Origin: Psychromonas sp. Urea-02u-13 | Lineage (GTDB): Bacteria; Pseudomonadota; Gammaproteobacteria; Enterobacterales; Psychromonadaceae | DNA: 36,818 nucleotides | Assembly (NCBI RefSeq): GCF_002835995.1 | Contig: NZ_PJBZ01000076.1 | Location: forward strand, 1-36,818 | Direction of reading: 5' to 3' | Shown: one piece after another, positions 6,717 through 15,392 of the stretch | Layout of the letters: the number at the start of each line of letters is the position of its first letter | How positions within the stretch are numbered: position 1 is the first letter of the stretch | Translations under genes and position numbers: made by a program | Notes under the pieces: generated by a model | Told to the model about the DNA's origin: nothing | Seen by the model: only the letters and a program-made list of their open reading frames with translations | Databases searched by the model: none

Positions 6717-9700
6717 AGTTATTTCTAAGTTCAATGTTCTTCTTTCTATGCATTACCTCAAGCTTTATGGCAATAGGAGAACCTCTATTAAATGATGAAG
6801 CGTGTGATCCTGCTCCTGATTTGAGTGGTTTTGATATTGTTCATGGGAATGTAACTATAGACGGAGGATATAATCAATATGATTCTATTTATGTTTTTGG
6901 TAATGTAAGAATAAATCAATATAATGTGAACCGTCATACTATTTTTTATGGCAGTATTTATGCAACCGGGGATGTTTACATAGGTAAAAAAGTGACTGTG
7001 ACTGGCTTTGTTTATAGTGAAGGGACAATTACATTACACAATACTGGGAACATTAGGATCAGAGAGGGCACATGTAATGAAGGGGAAAAAATACCTCCTC
7101 CTCAGATAGAGTTACCTGTAGATGAATTAATCGGTGAAGTGTGCAATGACATTTTCAGAGATGCTGTACAGAGCCATGATGAAGGAACTCTTACAATATG
7201 GGGCTCGCAAGCTCGAATAATTGACTCGACCAGCTCATTTGATTTTGAAACCTTGGCTGGTGGAACTAATGCGAATAATTGTAGTGCTGGTATATGTAGG
7301 GTGACGGGCACAGAGTCAGAAAAGTTATCTGATTTTGAAATTCCTCGTATTGTAGGAAAAAATATTACTGCAGAGCCTCCATCTTGGAATGGTAATGTTA
7401 CACATGTAACACTTGGTGCCGCTAACGATGACATTAGTAATGGCAGATATGAGGGCACTATCTTTGGAAAACTAAAGGTGCAACAGGGCTCTATTGTTTT
7501 TTTGGAACAGGTTGATTATTTAAATAACCAATATCAAATAGATGAAATTGAAATTGTTAATAATGCATCGTTATATTTAGAGTCAGGAGTTTATGCGGTA
7601 AGGAAGCTCTCTTCTGCGTCAGGAGGATATATCCAAGTAGCCAATGGTGCGAAGGTTTATTTCTTCGTTGAAGAAGCATTCAACGGTGAGTTAAATATAC
7701 TAAGTAACCCTAGTGATTTTCATTTTATCGTAAATAAAAATTTAACACTTAACAGCGACTCTGAAATAAATGCGTCTGTTTATTCTGATAATATTGTGTT
7801 ACAGGGAAATACAATAATTAATGGTAGAGTCGCTTCGAAGGATTTACTCATAATCGGTAGTAGCACAGTAAACAATCAAGCAGTATGTCCAATACCAGAA
7901 GAAACAAATCAGTTTGTTATCACAACCCAACCTAATGCACTAACCTGTGAACCTCACTCTGTTACCTTACAAGTATTAAAAAATGATTCCTCTATTGATA
8001 CTGACTTTATAGGCACCGTAGATCTAGCGGTTACTGATGTTAATAATAATGGAATTGGCGATTGGAGTATGGCTACGGATAATACTCGATTAGATAATAA
8101 GCTTGCCAATGATGGTGTAGCAACTTATACGTTTAACGGTAGTGAGAATGGTGAAATAGGGTTACTGTTATCTGTTACAGCTGTTTCCGAGGTTTCTATA
8201 TCTATGTCGCAAGGAGCATTGGCAGCTGTTCCGAAAAATATTAATTTTCAATCGTCAATGATTAAAATATCTCAAACGTGTAATAACCCAATTGCAGGTC
8301 AATGCATCAATACAGCAAATCGTGAATTCCCACTGACATTAACAGCATACAAGGCTGACGAAAGTCAGGCTTGTATTAACTATAATCCTGATAAAATTGC
8401 TTTTTGGTCGGAATTTAATACAAAAAAAGATGTTGATGTGAATACTATTGCCATTGGACGAACGGAGGTTGATGCTGTTGAGTTACCCATCTCTTTTTCT
8501 GCTGGTGTTGCTACAATCGATGCTAATTACCCTGATGCGGGTAGAATAAATATTCACCTTAAAGACCCTGATATTGAGGATATTACTGGTGAGATAATAA
8601 CAGTCGTTAACCCGCTAAAGTTAGTTGTTGGCTCGGCAGCGAGGAACTCTCGTAGGGTTGATCGCAATAGGGAGGTTGCTGCTGGTGCTTGGGTTCGTGC
8701 AAGTATTCCTGATTATACTAATCCTTTAGTGGTTGATACCTTTAATGTTACGGTCAAAGCAATTATTGACTGTACTGTCTCTTCTGGTGTTGAGAAAAAC
8801 TGCGGAAGAAGGCGCGGAGATAATGTAAAGGTTACCGCTCCGAGTTTTACAAATACCATTAATCTAGCTAGCTCATTAATATTTCCAAGTGCAGGTGTAC
8901 TGGGTAATCTTTATTATGATAATAATAACCCTGACCCTGGTGCATTACCGTTTGAAGTAGAAATGATAAACGGGAGATTTAAATATTCTGATTTAGCCTA
9001 CGATGAAGTTGGTACGTTGGGCTTACAGGCGCTCAGCAGTAACTACCTTGATATAATCGGCAATGATATTACCCCTTCAGACATTAAAGTAACTAAACGC
9101 TTTTATCCTGATTATATTTCCTACAAAGAAAATAGCTTTATGGCAATGCCAAGTTGTAATGCTGATTTTAGTTACTTAGGTGAAGAAGCGATTGGTCTTA
9201 AATATATCTTGATGGCTCATCCGCAAGGCGCGACACAAGTAACAAAAAATTATGATGATAGTTTAGGTTACCCTGTTGCTGGAAGTTTTGAACAATTTGC
9301 GCGTGATGATTTTAGTAATAGTTTTGTTATCTTGCAGGATAATACCCCACCTAATTATTATCAAAAAAGTGATTGGAAGAGTGGTGAATTTTCCGTAGCA
9401 CTTTCACTAGACCCTGCTGTTGCTCACCCTGCTACTATTGGTGTTGATCGAGATAGAACAACACCACAGGGGCCATTTGAAGGTGGAACAACGCGCGCTA
9501 TAGAATATTTTATTAAGTTATCTGGGGGAGATGGCGAACAAGTTAAAGTCGATAGTGCCACTTCCTGTAATACATTTTCTCCTGCTTTTACTGATCAATG
9601 TTTATTAGGCGATTTAGATGATGTTTTCCACGGGCGTCTGCAGGCAGGCAATGGACACGGTAGTGAACTTCAACCGATCCGTACTACTATTGAGGCAACC

Positions 9701-10078
9701 TATTTTGATGGTACGCAGTTTGTGCCTTTTGATCGGGATAGTTGCACTGACGTTATTGAGGCTCAAGTAGCCAAGGTGGATATATCTGGTGGTGTTGCTG
9801 ATAAGACGACCATTACAACTTTTCCTATTGTACTAAGCTCTGGTAAAAACTACTTTAATTTTTCAGCTCCCAATAGCCGTGGCAAGTTAGACTACTTTAT
9901 TCGCCTTAAAGATCTCGCTAGTGCTAGTTTGTATGCCCCGTGGTTACTCGACAGTGGCAATGCTGTTGTCTGCCCGGGTGAAACGGGCAGTTTAAAAGAT
10001 TGTATCTCAGGTTATGTGGAGTTTGGTTTATTCCGCGGTAATGACAGGATTATTTATAGAATGCAGACTTTTGAATAA
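6713..10078 (+). CDS. mshQ: MSHA pilus-associated large protein MshQ
   Basis: A 1121-residue exported protein, last gene of the MSHA operon. A signal peptide covers about residues 1-21. Residues 30-110 contain short alternating segments (FDIVHGNVTIDGG, then YGSIYATGDVYIGK, then VTGFVYSEGTITL) that look like a polymer-forming beta-helix, as in bactofilin-like domains; a similar stretch recurs near residues 340-385. From about residue 395 (ITTQPNALTCEP) to the end it follows the cysteine-containing, Ig-like and DUF6701-type organisation found in MshQ of Vibrio and Shewanella. Vibrio forms usually carry a LamG-like domain instead of the beta-helix, so the N-terminal part appears exchanged. The family is thought to act at the cell surface or pilus tip in adhesion. 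Assignment rests mainly on position and the C-terminal half. Confidence 0.85.
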   Translation: MKLFLSSMFFFLCITSSFMAIGEPLLNDEACDPAPDLSGFDIVHGNVTIDGGYNQYDSIYVFGNVRINQYNVNRHTIFYGSIYATGDVYIGKKVTVTGFVYSEGTITLHNTGNIRIREGTCNEGEKIPPPQIELPVDELIGEVCNDIFRDAVQSHDEGTLTIWGSQARIIDSTSSFDFETLAGGTNANNCSAGICRVTGTESEKLSDFEIPRIVGKNITAEPPSWNGNVTHVTLGAANDDISNGRYEGTIFGKLKVQQGSIVFLEQVDYLNNQYQIDEIEIVNNASLYLESGVYAVRKLSSASGGYIQVANGAKVYFFVEEAFNGELNILSNPSDFHFIVNKNLTLNSDSEINASVYSDNIVLQGNTIINGRVASKDLLIIGSSTVNNQAVCPIPEETNQFVITTQPNALTCEPHSVTLQVLKNDSSIDTDFIGTVDLAVTDVNNNGIGDWSMATDNTRLDNKLANDGVATYTFNGSENGEIGLLLSVTAVSEVSISMSQGALAAVPKNINFQSSMIKISQTCNNPIAGQCINTANREFPLTLTAYKADESQACINYNPDKIAFWSEFNTKKDVDVNTIAIGRTEVDAVELPISFSAGVATIDANYPDAGRINIHLKDPDIEDITGEIITVVNPLKLVVGSAARNSRRVDRNREVAAGAWVRASIPDYTNPLVVDTFNVTVKAIIDCTVSSGVEKNCGRRRGDNVKVTAPSFTNTINLASSLIFPSAGVLGNLYYDNNNPDPGALPFEVEMINGRFKYSDLAYDEVGTLGLQALSSNYLDIIGNDITPSDIKVTKRFYPDYISYKENSFMAMPSCNADFSYLGEEAIGLKYILMAHPQGATQVTKNYDDSLGYPVAGSFEQFARDDFSNSFVILQDNTPPNYYQKSDWKSGEFSVALSLDPAVAHPATIGVDRDRTTPQGPFEGGTTRAIEYFIKLSGGDGEQVKVDSATSCNTFSPAFTDQCLLGDLDDVFHGRLQAGNGHGSELQPIRTTIEATYFDGTQFVPFDRDSCTDVIEAQVAKVDISGGVADKTTITTFPIVLSSGKNYFNFSAPNSRGKLDYFIRLKDLASASLYAPWLLDSGNAVVCPGETGSLKDCISGYVEFGLFRGNDRIIYRMQTFE

Positions 10079-10096
10079 AACGCGCTGTCAGTTTTA

Positions 10097-10142
10097 AGCT
10101 GTCAGCCGTCAGATTAGTATTTCACTCTGATGGCTGATAGCT
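10097..10142. terminator. Long inverted repeat between convergent mshQ and xseA
   Basis: A 17-bp stem (10097-10113 with 10126-10142; two pairs are G-T) around a 12-nt loop lies midway between two convergent genes. The motif CTGTCAG occurs several times in and beside it. It probably ends transcription from both sides, although neither flank has a strong T-run. Confidence 0.6.
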
Positions 10143-10158
10143 AATAACTGAAAGCTAT

Positions 10159-11487
10159 CTAAATAACCTTCGCTTTAAACGTCCCTTTATCTAATCGTAC
10201 ATCAACCACATCACCTGCACTCAATAAACTCGCATCCGTAGTCACTTTTCCTTTTTCATCTTTTACAATCGCATAACCACGTGCCAGCGTTGCTAGTGGG
10301 CTAACGGTATTAAGTTGGCTAATGCAATTTTGTAGGTCAACTTCGCTCTCTTTTAACTTGTTTTGCATACCATTTTTTAAACGCGCTAATAATTGAGATT
10401 GTTTTTGTAATTCAAGGTTGATGGTTTGCTCTGGACTATGTTGCATCAGACTGGCTTGCAGATAGTTTTCTCTTTGCTGTTTACGGTTTAATATTGCGTT
10501 CATTGCATGTTGCAGGCGCAAACTGAGTTCATCTGCAATCAGTGTTTGTTGTTGTAATTTATGTTTTGGATCTTGTTTTAATAATTGTTGTGTTAATAAC
10601 GCCTGTTGATGTTGAGTGCGTTGAAGGTTTGAATTCATTGCTGCTTTCAAGCGTGTTAATAACGTTTCTAGCTGTGTGCTTACAAAGGCTTTGTTTTGAC
10701 TCACGAGCTCTGCTGCTGCAGAAGGGGTTGCTGCGCGAACATCGGCAACAAAATCGCTTATTGTCACATCTATTTCATGGCCAACCGCACTGATAATAGG
10801 TAACTGACTATTAAAAATAGCATGGGCAACGACAGCTTCATTAAAGCACCATAAATCTTCTAATGAACCGCCGCCACGGCCGACAATGAGTAAATCACAT
10901 TCATTACGTGCATTCGCTAATTGAATTTGAGACGCAACAGACTCTGCACTGCCTGCGCCTTGTACTTGGCTCGGGTAGATAATCACTTGTAAACGTGGAT
11001 CGCGTCGTTTTAATACACTTAAAATATCGTGCAGGGCAGCGCCGGTAGAAGAAGTGATAATACCGATACGTTTGATAATCTGTGGTAATGGCTTTTTATA
11101 TTGTTCTGAGAATAAACCTTCAGCCGCTAACTGACATTTTAGTTGGTCAAATTGCTGCTTTAATAAACCGTCACCCTCTGGTTGCATGCTTTCTGCTATT
11201 AACTGGTAATCGCCACGTGCTTCATAAAGGCTTAATTTCCCGCGCACTAATACTTGTTGTCCGTGTTTTGGGATAAAACCTGCTCGGCGGTTATTACCTT
11301 TAAACATGGCACATTTTACCGAGGCGCTGTGATCTTTGAGGGTGAAATACCAATGCCCAGAAACAGCAATGGTTAAATTTGAGATTTCCCCTGATAGCCA
11401 CACCACACCCAAACCGGTTTCTAAAAGAGATTTAGCCGCACGATTAAGGCTACTCACACTATAAATGTTACTGTTTTGAGTGTTCAT
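10159..11487 (-). CDS. xseA: Exodeoxyribonuclease VII large subunit
   Basis: A 442-residue cytoplasmic nuclease subunit that works with XseB on single-stranded DNA in repair. An N-terminal OB fold (about residues 8-100; SGEISNL near 32-38) is followed by the catalytic domain with GRGGGSLEDLW (203-213), SAVGHEID (233-240) and TPSAAAEL (near 254-261). The remaining part is a long glutamine-rich coiled coil ending in a small C-terminal domain. Length is usual for the family. It is divergent from guaB, the order seen in many gammaproteobacteria. The ATG at 11487 has only a weak ribosome binding site. Confidence 0.96.
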   Translation of the reverse strand: MNTQNSNIYSVSSLNRAAKSLLETGLGVVWLSGEISNLTIAVSGHWYFTLKDHSASVKCAMFKGNNRRAGFIPKHGQQVLVRGKLSLYEARGDYQLIAESMQPEGDGLLKQQFDQLKCQLAAEGLFSEQYKKPLPQIIKRIGIITSSTGAALHDILSVLKRRDPRLQVIIYPSQVQGAGSAESVASQIQLANARNECDLLIVGRGGGSLEDLWCFNEAVVAHAIFNSQLPIISAVGHEIDVTISDFVADVRAATPSAAAELVSQNKAFVSTQLETLLTRLKAAMNSNLQRTQHQQALLTQQLLKQDPKHKLQQQTLIADELSLRLQHAMNAILNRKQQRENYLQASLMQHSPEQTINLELQKQSQLLARLKNGMQNKLKESEVDLQNCISQLNTVSPLATLARGYAIVKDEKGKVTTDASLLSAGDVVDVRLDKGTFKAKVI

Positions 11488-11543
11488 TTGATATTCACTA
11501 GCAGGAAATTGAGTGGGGATATTAACATTTATATTATAGGAGA

Positions 11544-11821
11544 AAAAGCATCACTACGAAGTACGTAGAGGGTACCGAGAAACAGGTATTCAAAAGCATT
11601 ACCACGAAGCACACAGAGGATACGAAGAAACAGATAAATAAAAAGCTTCACCACCAAACACGCATAGAAAGATGGAGAAGCAGATAATTAAAAAGCATGA
11701 CCACGAAGTACACAGGTGATTTTAAAACACCGCCATGAAGTGCAATGAAAACAGGTGTAAATAGATGACCTCAAAGGTGCCGGTTTTACTTTGTTTTTTC
11801 TTCGTGCCTTCGTGGTTAATT
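11544..11821. repeat. Degenerate 49-bp tandem repeats with an inverted copy, xseA-guaB gap
   Basis: Units beginning near 11551, 11600, 11648 and 11698 share the core ACCACGAAGYACAYAGAG and an AAAAGCA lead-in; a shortened unit starts near 11728. A related segment lies in reverse orientation at 11790-11821 (TTCGTGCCTTCGTGGTTAAT). Adjacent units touch without spacer, so this is not a CRISPR. It fills most of the 504-bp gap; the guaB promoter probably lies between 11880 and 11960. Similar CCACGAAG-type repeats are common between genes of gammaproteobacteria. Confidence 0.7.
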
Positions 11822-11991
11822 GTTTTTAAACTTGTTAATTACAAACCCCTCCCACTTTCCGTTAAAAAGAATACATAATAAACGATTTTTTAATTGTACT
11901 TATGTCACAAAACGATTAAAATCCATTCGCAATATCATACCCATTATATAGGTATGAACAATCCTCCCAACTATAAGTGAGATATTGCAAA

Positions 11992-13458
11992 ATGCTACGA
12001 ATTGCCAAAGATGCATTAACATTTGATGATGTATTATTAGTACCAGCTCATTCGACTGTACTACCAAACACTGCGGACTTAACAACGCAACTTACACAAA
12101 CTATCCAACTGAATATTCCAGTAGTTTCTGCTGCAATGGATACGGTAACGGAAGCGCGTTTTGCAATAGCACTAGCACAAGAAGGCGGCATTGGTTTTAT
12201 TCATAAAAACATGTCAATTGAAGTGCAAGCTGAGCAAGTTCGTTTAGTTAAAATCCACGAAAGTGGTGTAGTAGCATCTCCTGTTACTGTTTCTCCTGAT
12301 ACAACATTACTAGAGATCAAAGAGCTGACTGAAAAGAATGGCTTTGCGGGTTACCCTGTTGTTGAAGCCTCTGGCGAACTAGTGGGTATTATTACTGGTC
12401 GTGATGTTTTGTTTGAAACTGACTTAGCAAAACCTGTTTCTGCGGTTATGACAGTAAAAGCTGACCTAGTAACTGCAAAACCAAATACTCCTCGTGACGA
12501 AGTCGAAGCATTAATGCATTCGAAACGTATCGAAAAAGTATTATTAACTGATGATAACTTTAAACTTAAAGGCATGATCACGGTTAAAGACTTCCGTAAA
12601 GCTGAACGTAAGCCGAATGCATGTAAAGACGAATTAGGTCGTTTACGTGTAGGTGCTGCTGTTGGCGCAAGTGCTGGTAACGAAACGCGTATTGACGCAT
12701 TAGTTGAAGCGGGCGTTGATGTATTATTAATTGATTCTTCTCACGGTCACTCTCAAGGTGTTTTAGACAGAATTAAAGCAACACGTGCAAGCTACCCTGA
12801 TCTACAAATCATTGGTGGTAATGTGGCGACTGGCGAAGGTGCTAAAGCATTAGTTGCTGTTGGTTGTAGCGCGGTTAAAGTCGGTATCGGCCCTGGTTCT
12901 ATCTGTACTACACGTATCGTGACAGGTGTTGGTGTTCCACAAATTACTGCTATTTCAGACGCTGTTGAAGCGCTTGAAGGTACGGGTATTCCAGTTATCG
13001 CTGATGGCGGTATTCGTTTCTCTGGTGACATCGCTAAAGCACTCGCTGCTGGCGCATCATGTGTCATGATGGGTAGTATGTTTGCTGGTACAGAAGAGTC
13101 TCCTGGTGAAATAATTTTCCACCAAGGTCGTTCATACAAATCATACCGCGGTATGGGATCGTTAGGCGCTATGTCTCAAGGTTCATCTGATCGTTACTTC
13201 CAATCTGATAATGCAGCTGACAAATTAGTACCTGAAGGTATTGAAGGTCGTGTTGCTTATAAAGGTAAAGTTAAAGAGATCATTCACCAGCAGATGGGCG
13301 GCGTGCGTTCTTCTATGGGTCTAACGGGTTGTGCAACAATCAAAGAGATGAATACTAAAGCGATGTTTGTGAAGATTACAAGTGCCGGTATGGGCGAAAG
13401 CCACGTGCATGATGTAGCTATAACAAAAGAAGCGCCGAATTATCGCATCGGCGGCTAG
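11992..13458 (+). CDS. guaB: IMP dehydrogenase
   Basis: A 488-residue enzyme oxidising IMP to XMP with NAD, the first committed step of GMP synthesis. The start [16 protein letters not shown] and total length equal the E. coli enzyme. The open frame extends upstream to a GTG at 11977, but ATG 11992 fits the family. The catalytic TIM barrel is interrupted by two CBS domains (about residues 93-205; [11 protein letters not shown] near their start). The catalytic loop GPGSICTTR holds the active cysteine (near 305), and the flap region follows. It is the first gene of the guaBA pair, separated from guaA by a 228-bp gap containing a structured repeat. Confidence 0.97.
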   Translation: MLRIAKDALTFDDVLLVPAHSTVLPNTADLTTQLTQTIQLNIPVVSAAMDTVTEARFAIALAQEGGIGFIHKNMSIEVQAEQVRLVKIHESGVVASPVTVSPDTTLLEIKELTEKNGFAGYPVVEASGELVGIITGRDVLFETDLAKPVSAVMTVKADLVTAKPNTPRDEVEALMHSKRIEKVLLTDDNFKLKGMITVKDFRKAERKPNACKDELGRLRVGAAVGASAGNETRIDALVEAGVDVLLIDSSHGHSQGVLDRIKATRASYPDLQIIGGNVATGEGAKALVAVGCSAVKVGIGPGSICTTRIVTGVGVPQITAISDAVEALEGTGIPVIADGGIRFSGDIAKALAAGASCVMMGSMFAGTEESPGEIIFHQGRSYKSYRGMGSLGAMSQGSSDRYFQSDNAADKLVPEGIEGRVAYKGKVKEIIHQQMGGVRSSMGLTGCATIKEMNTKAMFVKITSAGMGESHVHDVAITKEAPNYRIGG

Positions 13459-13467
13459 CTTTTATTG

Positions 13468-13587
13468 TAACGACTCAGGTCGTCGCCATTTAAAGCTTAC
13501 TTCGGCGTTGGGAAATGCTCATTTAAACCACTAAACTGCGCTTTCCCGCCTTGAATTAAGCATAAATGGCTTAGCCCTAAGCCGTTA
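13468..13587 (+). repeat. Structured intergenic repeat, copy A (guaB-guaA)
   Basis: About 120 bp with imperfect terminal inverted repeats (TAACGACTCAGG at the left, GCCGTTAC at the right). The left end is itself a small palindrome (ACGAC-TCAG-GTCGT), and an internal hairpin pairs GGGAAA near 13511 with TTTCCC near 13543. A second copy lies at 20334-20468. The block from GTTGGGAAA to ATAAATGGCTTAG is nearly the same in both. Lying inside the guaBA unit, it would be transcribed into the mRNA. Confidence 0.8.
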
Positions 13588-13642
13588 CCTGTCCAATTTA
13601 ATTTGGATATGCCGTTCTATTAACGGTAATGACAGAATTTAC

Positions 13643-13670
13643 AATAAGACGTTTCTATAAACGTCTTATT
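13643..13670 (+). terminator. Hairpin directly ahead of guaA
   Basis: A perfect 12-bp stem (AATAAGACGTTT with its complement, loop CTAT) ends 6 nt before the guaA ribosome binding site AGGAAG. The tract after it (TATTTATTT) is T-rich but broken, so it may be a weak terminator or attenuator of guaB transcripts, or a structure that protects the mRNA. Confidence 0.6.
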
Positions 13671-13686
13671 TATTTAAGGAAGAAAA

Positions 13687-15267
13687 ATGACTACGAATAT
13701 CCATGAACAACGCATATTAATCTTAGACTTCGGTTCTCAATACACTCAACTTATCGCGCGTCGTATCCGTGAAATTGGTGTTTACTGTGAGCTTTGGACT
13801 TGGGATGTTTCTGAAGAAGATATTAAAGAGTTTAATCCAGACGGTATCGTTTTAGCGGGTGGCCCTGAAAGCGTAACAGCTGAAGGTTCTCCGCGTGCTC
13901 CTGACTATGTATTTAATGCAGGCGTGCCTGTTTTGGGTATCTGTTATGGCATGCAAACAATGTCTGAACAACTTGGTGGCAAAGTTATCAAGGGTGAAGG
14001 CGAAGGCGAATTTGGTTACGCACAAATTGAGATGCAAAACCCGTCTGAATTATTCAAGTCTATCGAAGATGCTGTATCTGATAACGGTAAAGCACTATTA
14101 GACGTTTGGATGAGTCACGGTGATAAAGTATCTGCAATTCCTGAAGGTTTTGTAACGGTTGCTAACACAGCGACTTGTGAATTTGCTGCCATGGCAAACG
14201 AAGAAAAACGTTTCTACGGCGTACAGTTCCACCCAGAAGTAACACATACTCGTCAAGGTGAGCGCATGCTTTCTCACTTTGTTAAAGATATTTGTGGTTG
14301 TGATGGTCTGTGGACTTCTGCATCAATTATTGATGATGCAATTGCATCAATGAAAGAACAGATCGGCGATGATGAAGTTATCTTAGGTCTTTCTGGTGGT
14401 GTTGATTCATCGGTTGTAGCGATGTTATTACAACGCGCTATTGGCGAGAAATTGACCTGTGTATTTGTTGATAATGGTTTACTTCGTTTAAACGAAGGTC
14501 AGCAAGTAATGGATATGTTTGGTGATCGTTTTGGATTAAACATTATTCGTGTTGACGCTGAAAACCGCTTCTTAGATGAGATGGCGGGTGAAAGTGATCC
14601 AGAGAAAAAACGTAAAATCATTGGCCGTGTATTTGTTGAAATCTTTGATGAAGAATCTAAGAAACTAAACAATGCTAAATGGTTAGCACAGGGTACGATT
14701 TACCCAGATGTTATCGAATCTGCAGCGACTAAAAATGGTAAAGCACACGTTATCAAATCTCACCACAATGTCGGTGGATTACCAGACGACATGGAAATGG
14801 GTCTTGTTGAGCCATTACGTGAATTGTTTAAAGATGAAGTGCGTAAAATTGGTTTAGAGCTAGGTTTACCATACGACATGCTTTACCGTCACCCGTTCCC
14901 AGGACCTGGTTTAGGTGTACGTGTTTTAGGTGAAGTGAAGAAAGAGTACTGTGACCTATTACGTCGTGCTGATGCTATCTTCATTGAAGAGTTACACAAA
15001 GCTGAGCTTTACCATAAAGTAAGCCAAGCCTTTGTTGTATTCCTACCGGTACGTTCTGTTGGTGTTATGGGCGACTGTCGTAAATATGATTGGGTTGTTT
15101 CATTACGTTGTGTTGAAACTATCGACTTTATGACGGCGCGTTGGTCACATTTACCGTATGACTTAATTGGTCATGTATCAAATCGAATTATCAATGAAAT
15201 CGATGGTATTTCTCGTGTGGTTTACGATGTTTCTGGTAAGCCGCCTGCTACGATTGAATGGGAATAA
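13687..15267 (+). CDS. guaA: GMP synthase (glutamine-hydrolysing)
   Basis: A 526-residue enzyme converting XMP to GMP with glutamine and ATP. The class I amidotransferase domain comes first: nucleophile Cys86 in GICYGMQ, and the His/Glu pair in FHPEVTHT (near residue 182). The ATP pyrophosphatase domain follows with the P-loop [10 protein letters not shown] (near 233-242). The C-terminal dimerisation part ends KPPATIEWE, as in E. coli GuaA. The start is supported by AAGGAAG. It follows guaB in the same orientation. Confidence 0.97.
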   Translation: MTTNIHEQRILILDFGSQYTQLIARRIREIGVYCELWTWDVSEEDIKEFNPDGIVLAGGPESVTAEGSPRAPDYVFNAGVPVLGICYGMQTMSEQLGGKVIKGEGEGEFGYAQIEMQNPSELFKSIEDAVSDNGKALLDVWMSHGDKVSAIPEGFVTVANTATCEFAAMANEEKRFYGVQFHPEVTHTRQGERMLSHFVKDICGCDGLWTSASIIDDAIASMKEQIGDDEVILGLSGGVDSSVVAMLLQRAIGEKLTCVFVDNGLLRLNEGQQVMDMFGDRFGLNIIRVDAENRFLDEMAGESDPEKKRKIIGRVFVEIFDEESKKLNNAKWLAQGTIYPDVIESAATKNGKAHVIKSHHNVGGLPDDMEMGLVEPLRELFKDEVRKIGLELGLPYDMLYRHPFPGPGLGVRVLGEVKKEYCDLLRRADAIFIEELHKAELYHKVSQAFVVFLPVRSVGVMGDCRKYDWVVSLRCVETIDFMTARWSHLPYDLIGHVSNRIINEIDGISRVVYDVSGKPPATIEWE

Positions 15268-15295
15268 TCCTTCAATTTCAGATTGTTCATTAACT

Positions 15296-15322
15296 AAAAA
15301 CGCTCTTTGAGCGTTTTTTTTT
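15296..15322 (+). terminator. Rho-independent terminator after guaA
   Basis: Stem AAAAACGCTC / GAGCGTTTTT with loop TTT, continuing into a run of nine T. It ends the guaBA unit. Confidence 0.92.
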
Positions 15323-15392
15323 GCTCTGACATTGCAACTGAGATGTTAGATAGTTTTTTTTGTTGTTTGTTTTATATATTGCCCCATAAAAT

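Noticed and set aside
11544-11760. Regular repeats that could suggest a CRISPR array
   Set aside because: Units are head to tail without unique spacers, are degenerate, and no cas gene is present.
11880-11960. PurR-type operator ahead of guaB
   Set aside because: The stretch CACAAAACGATTAAAA matches the PurR consensus too poorly to support a call.
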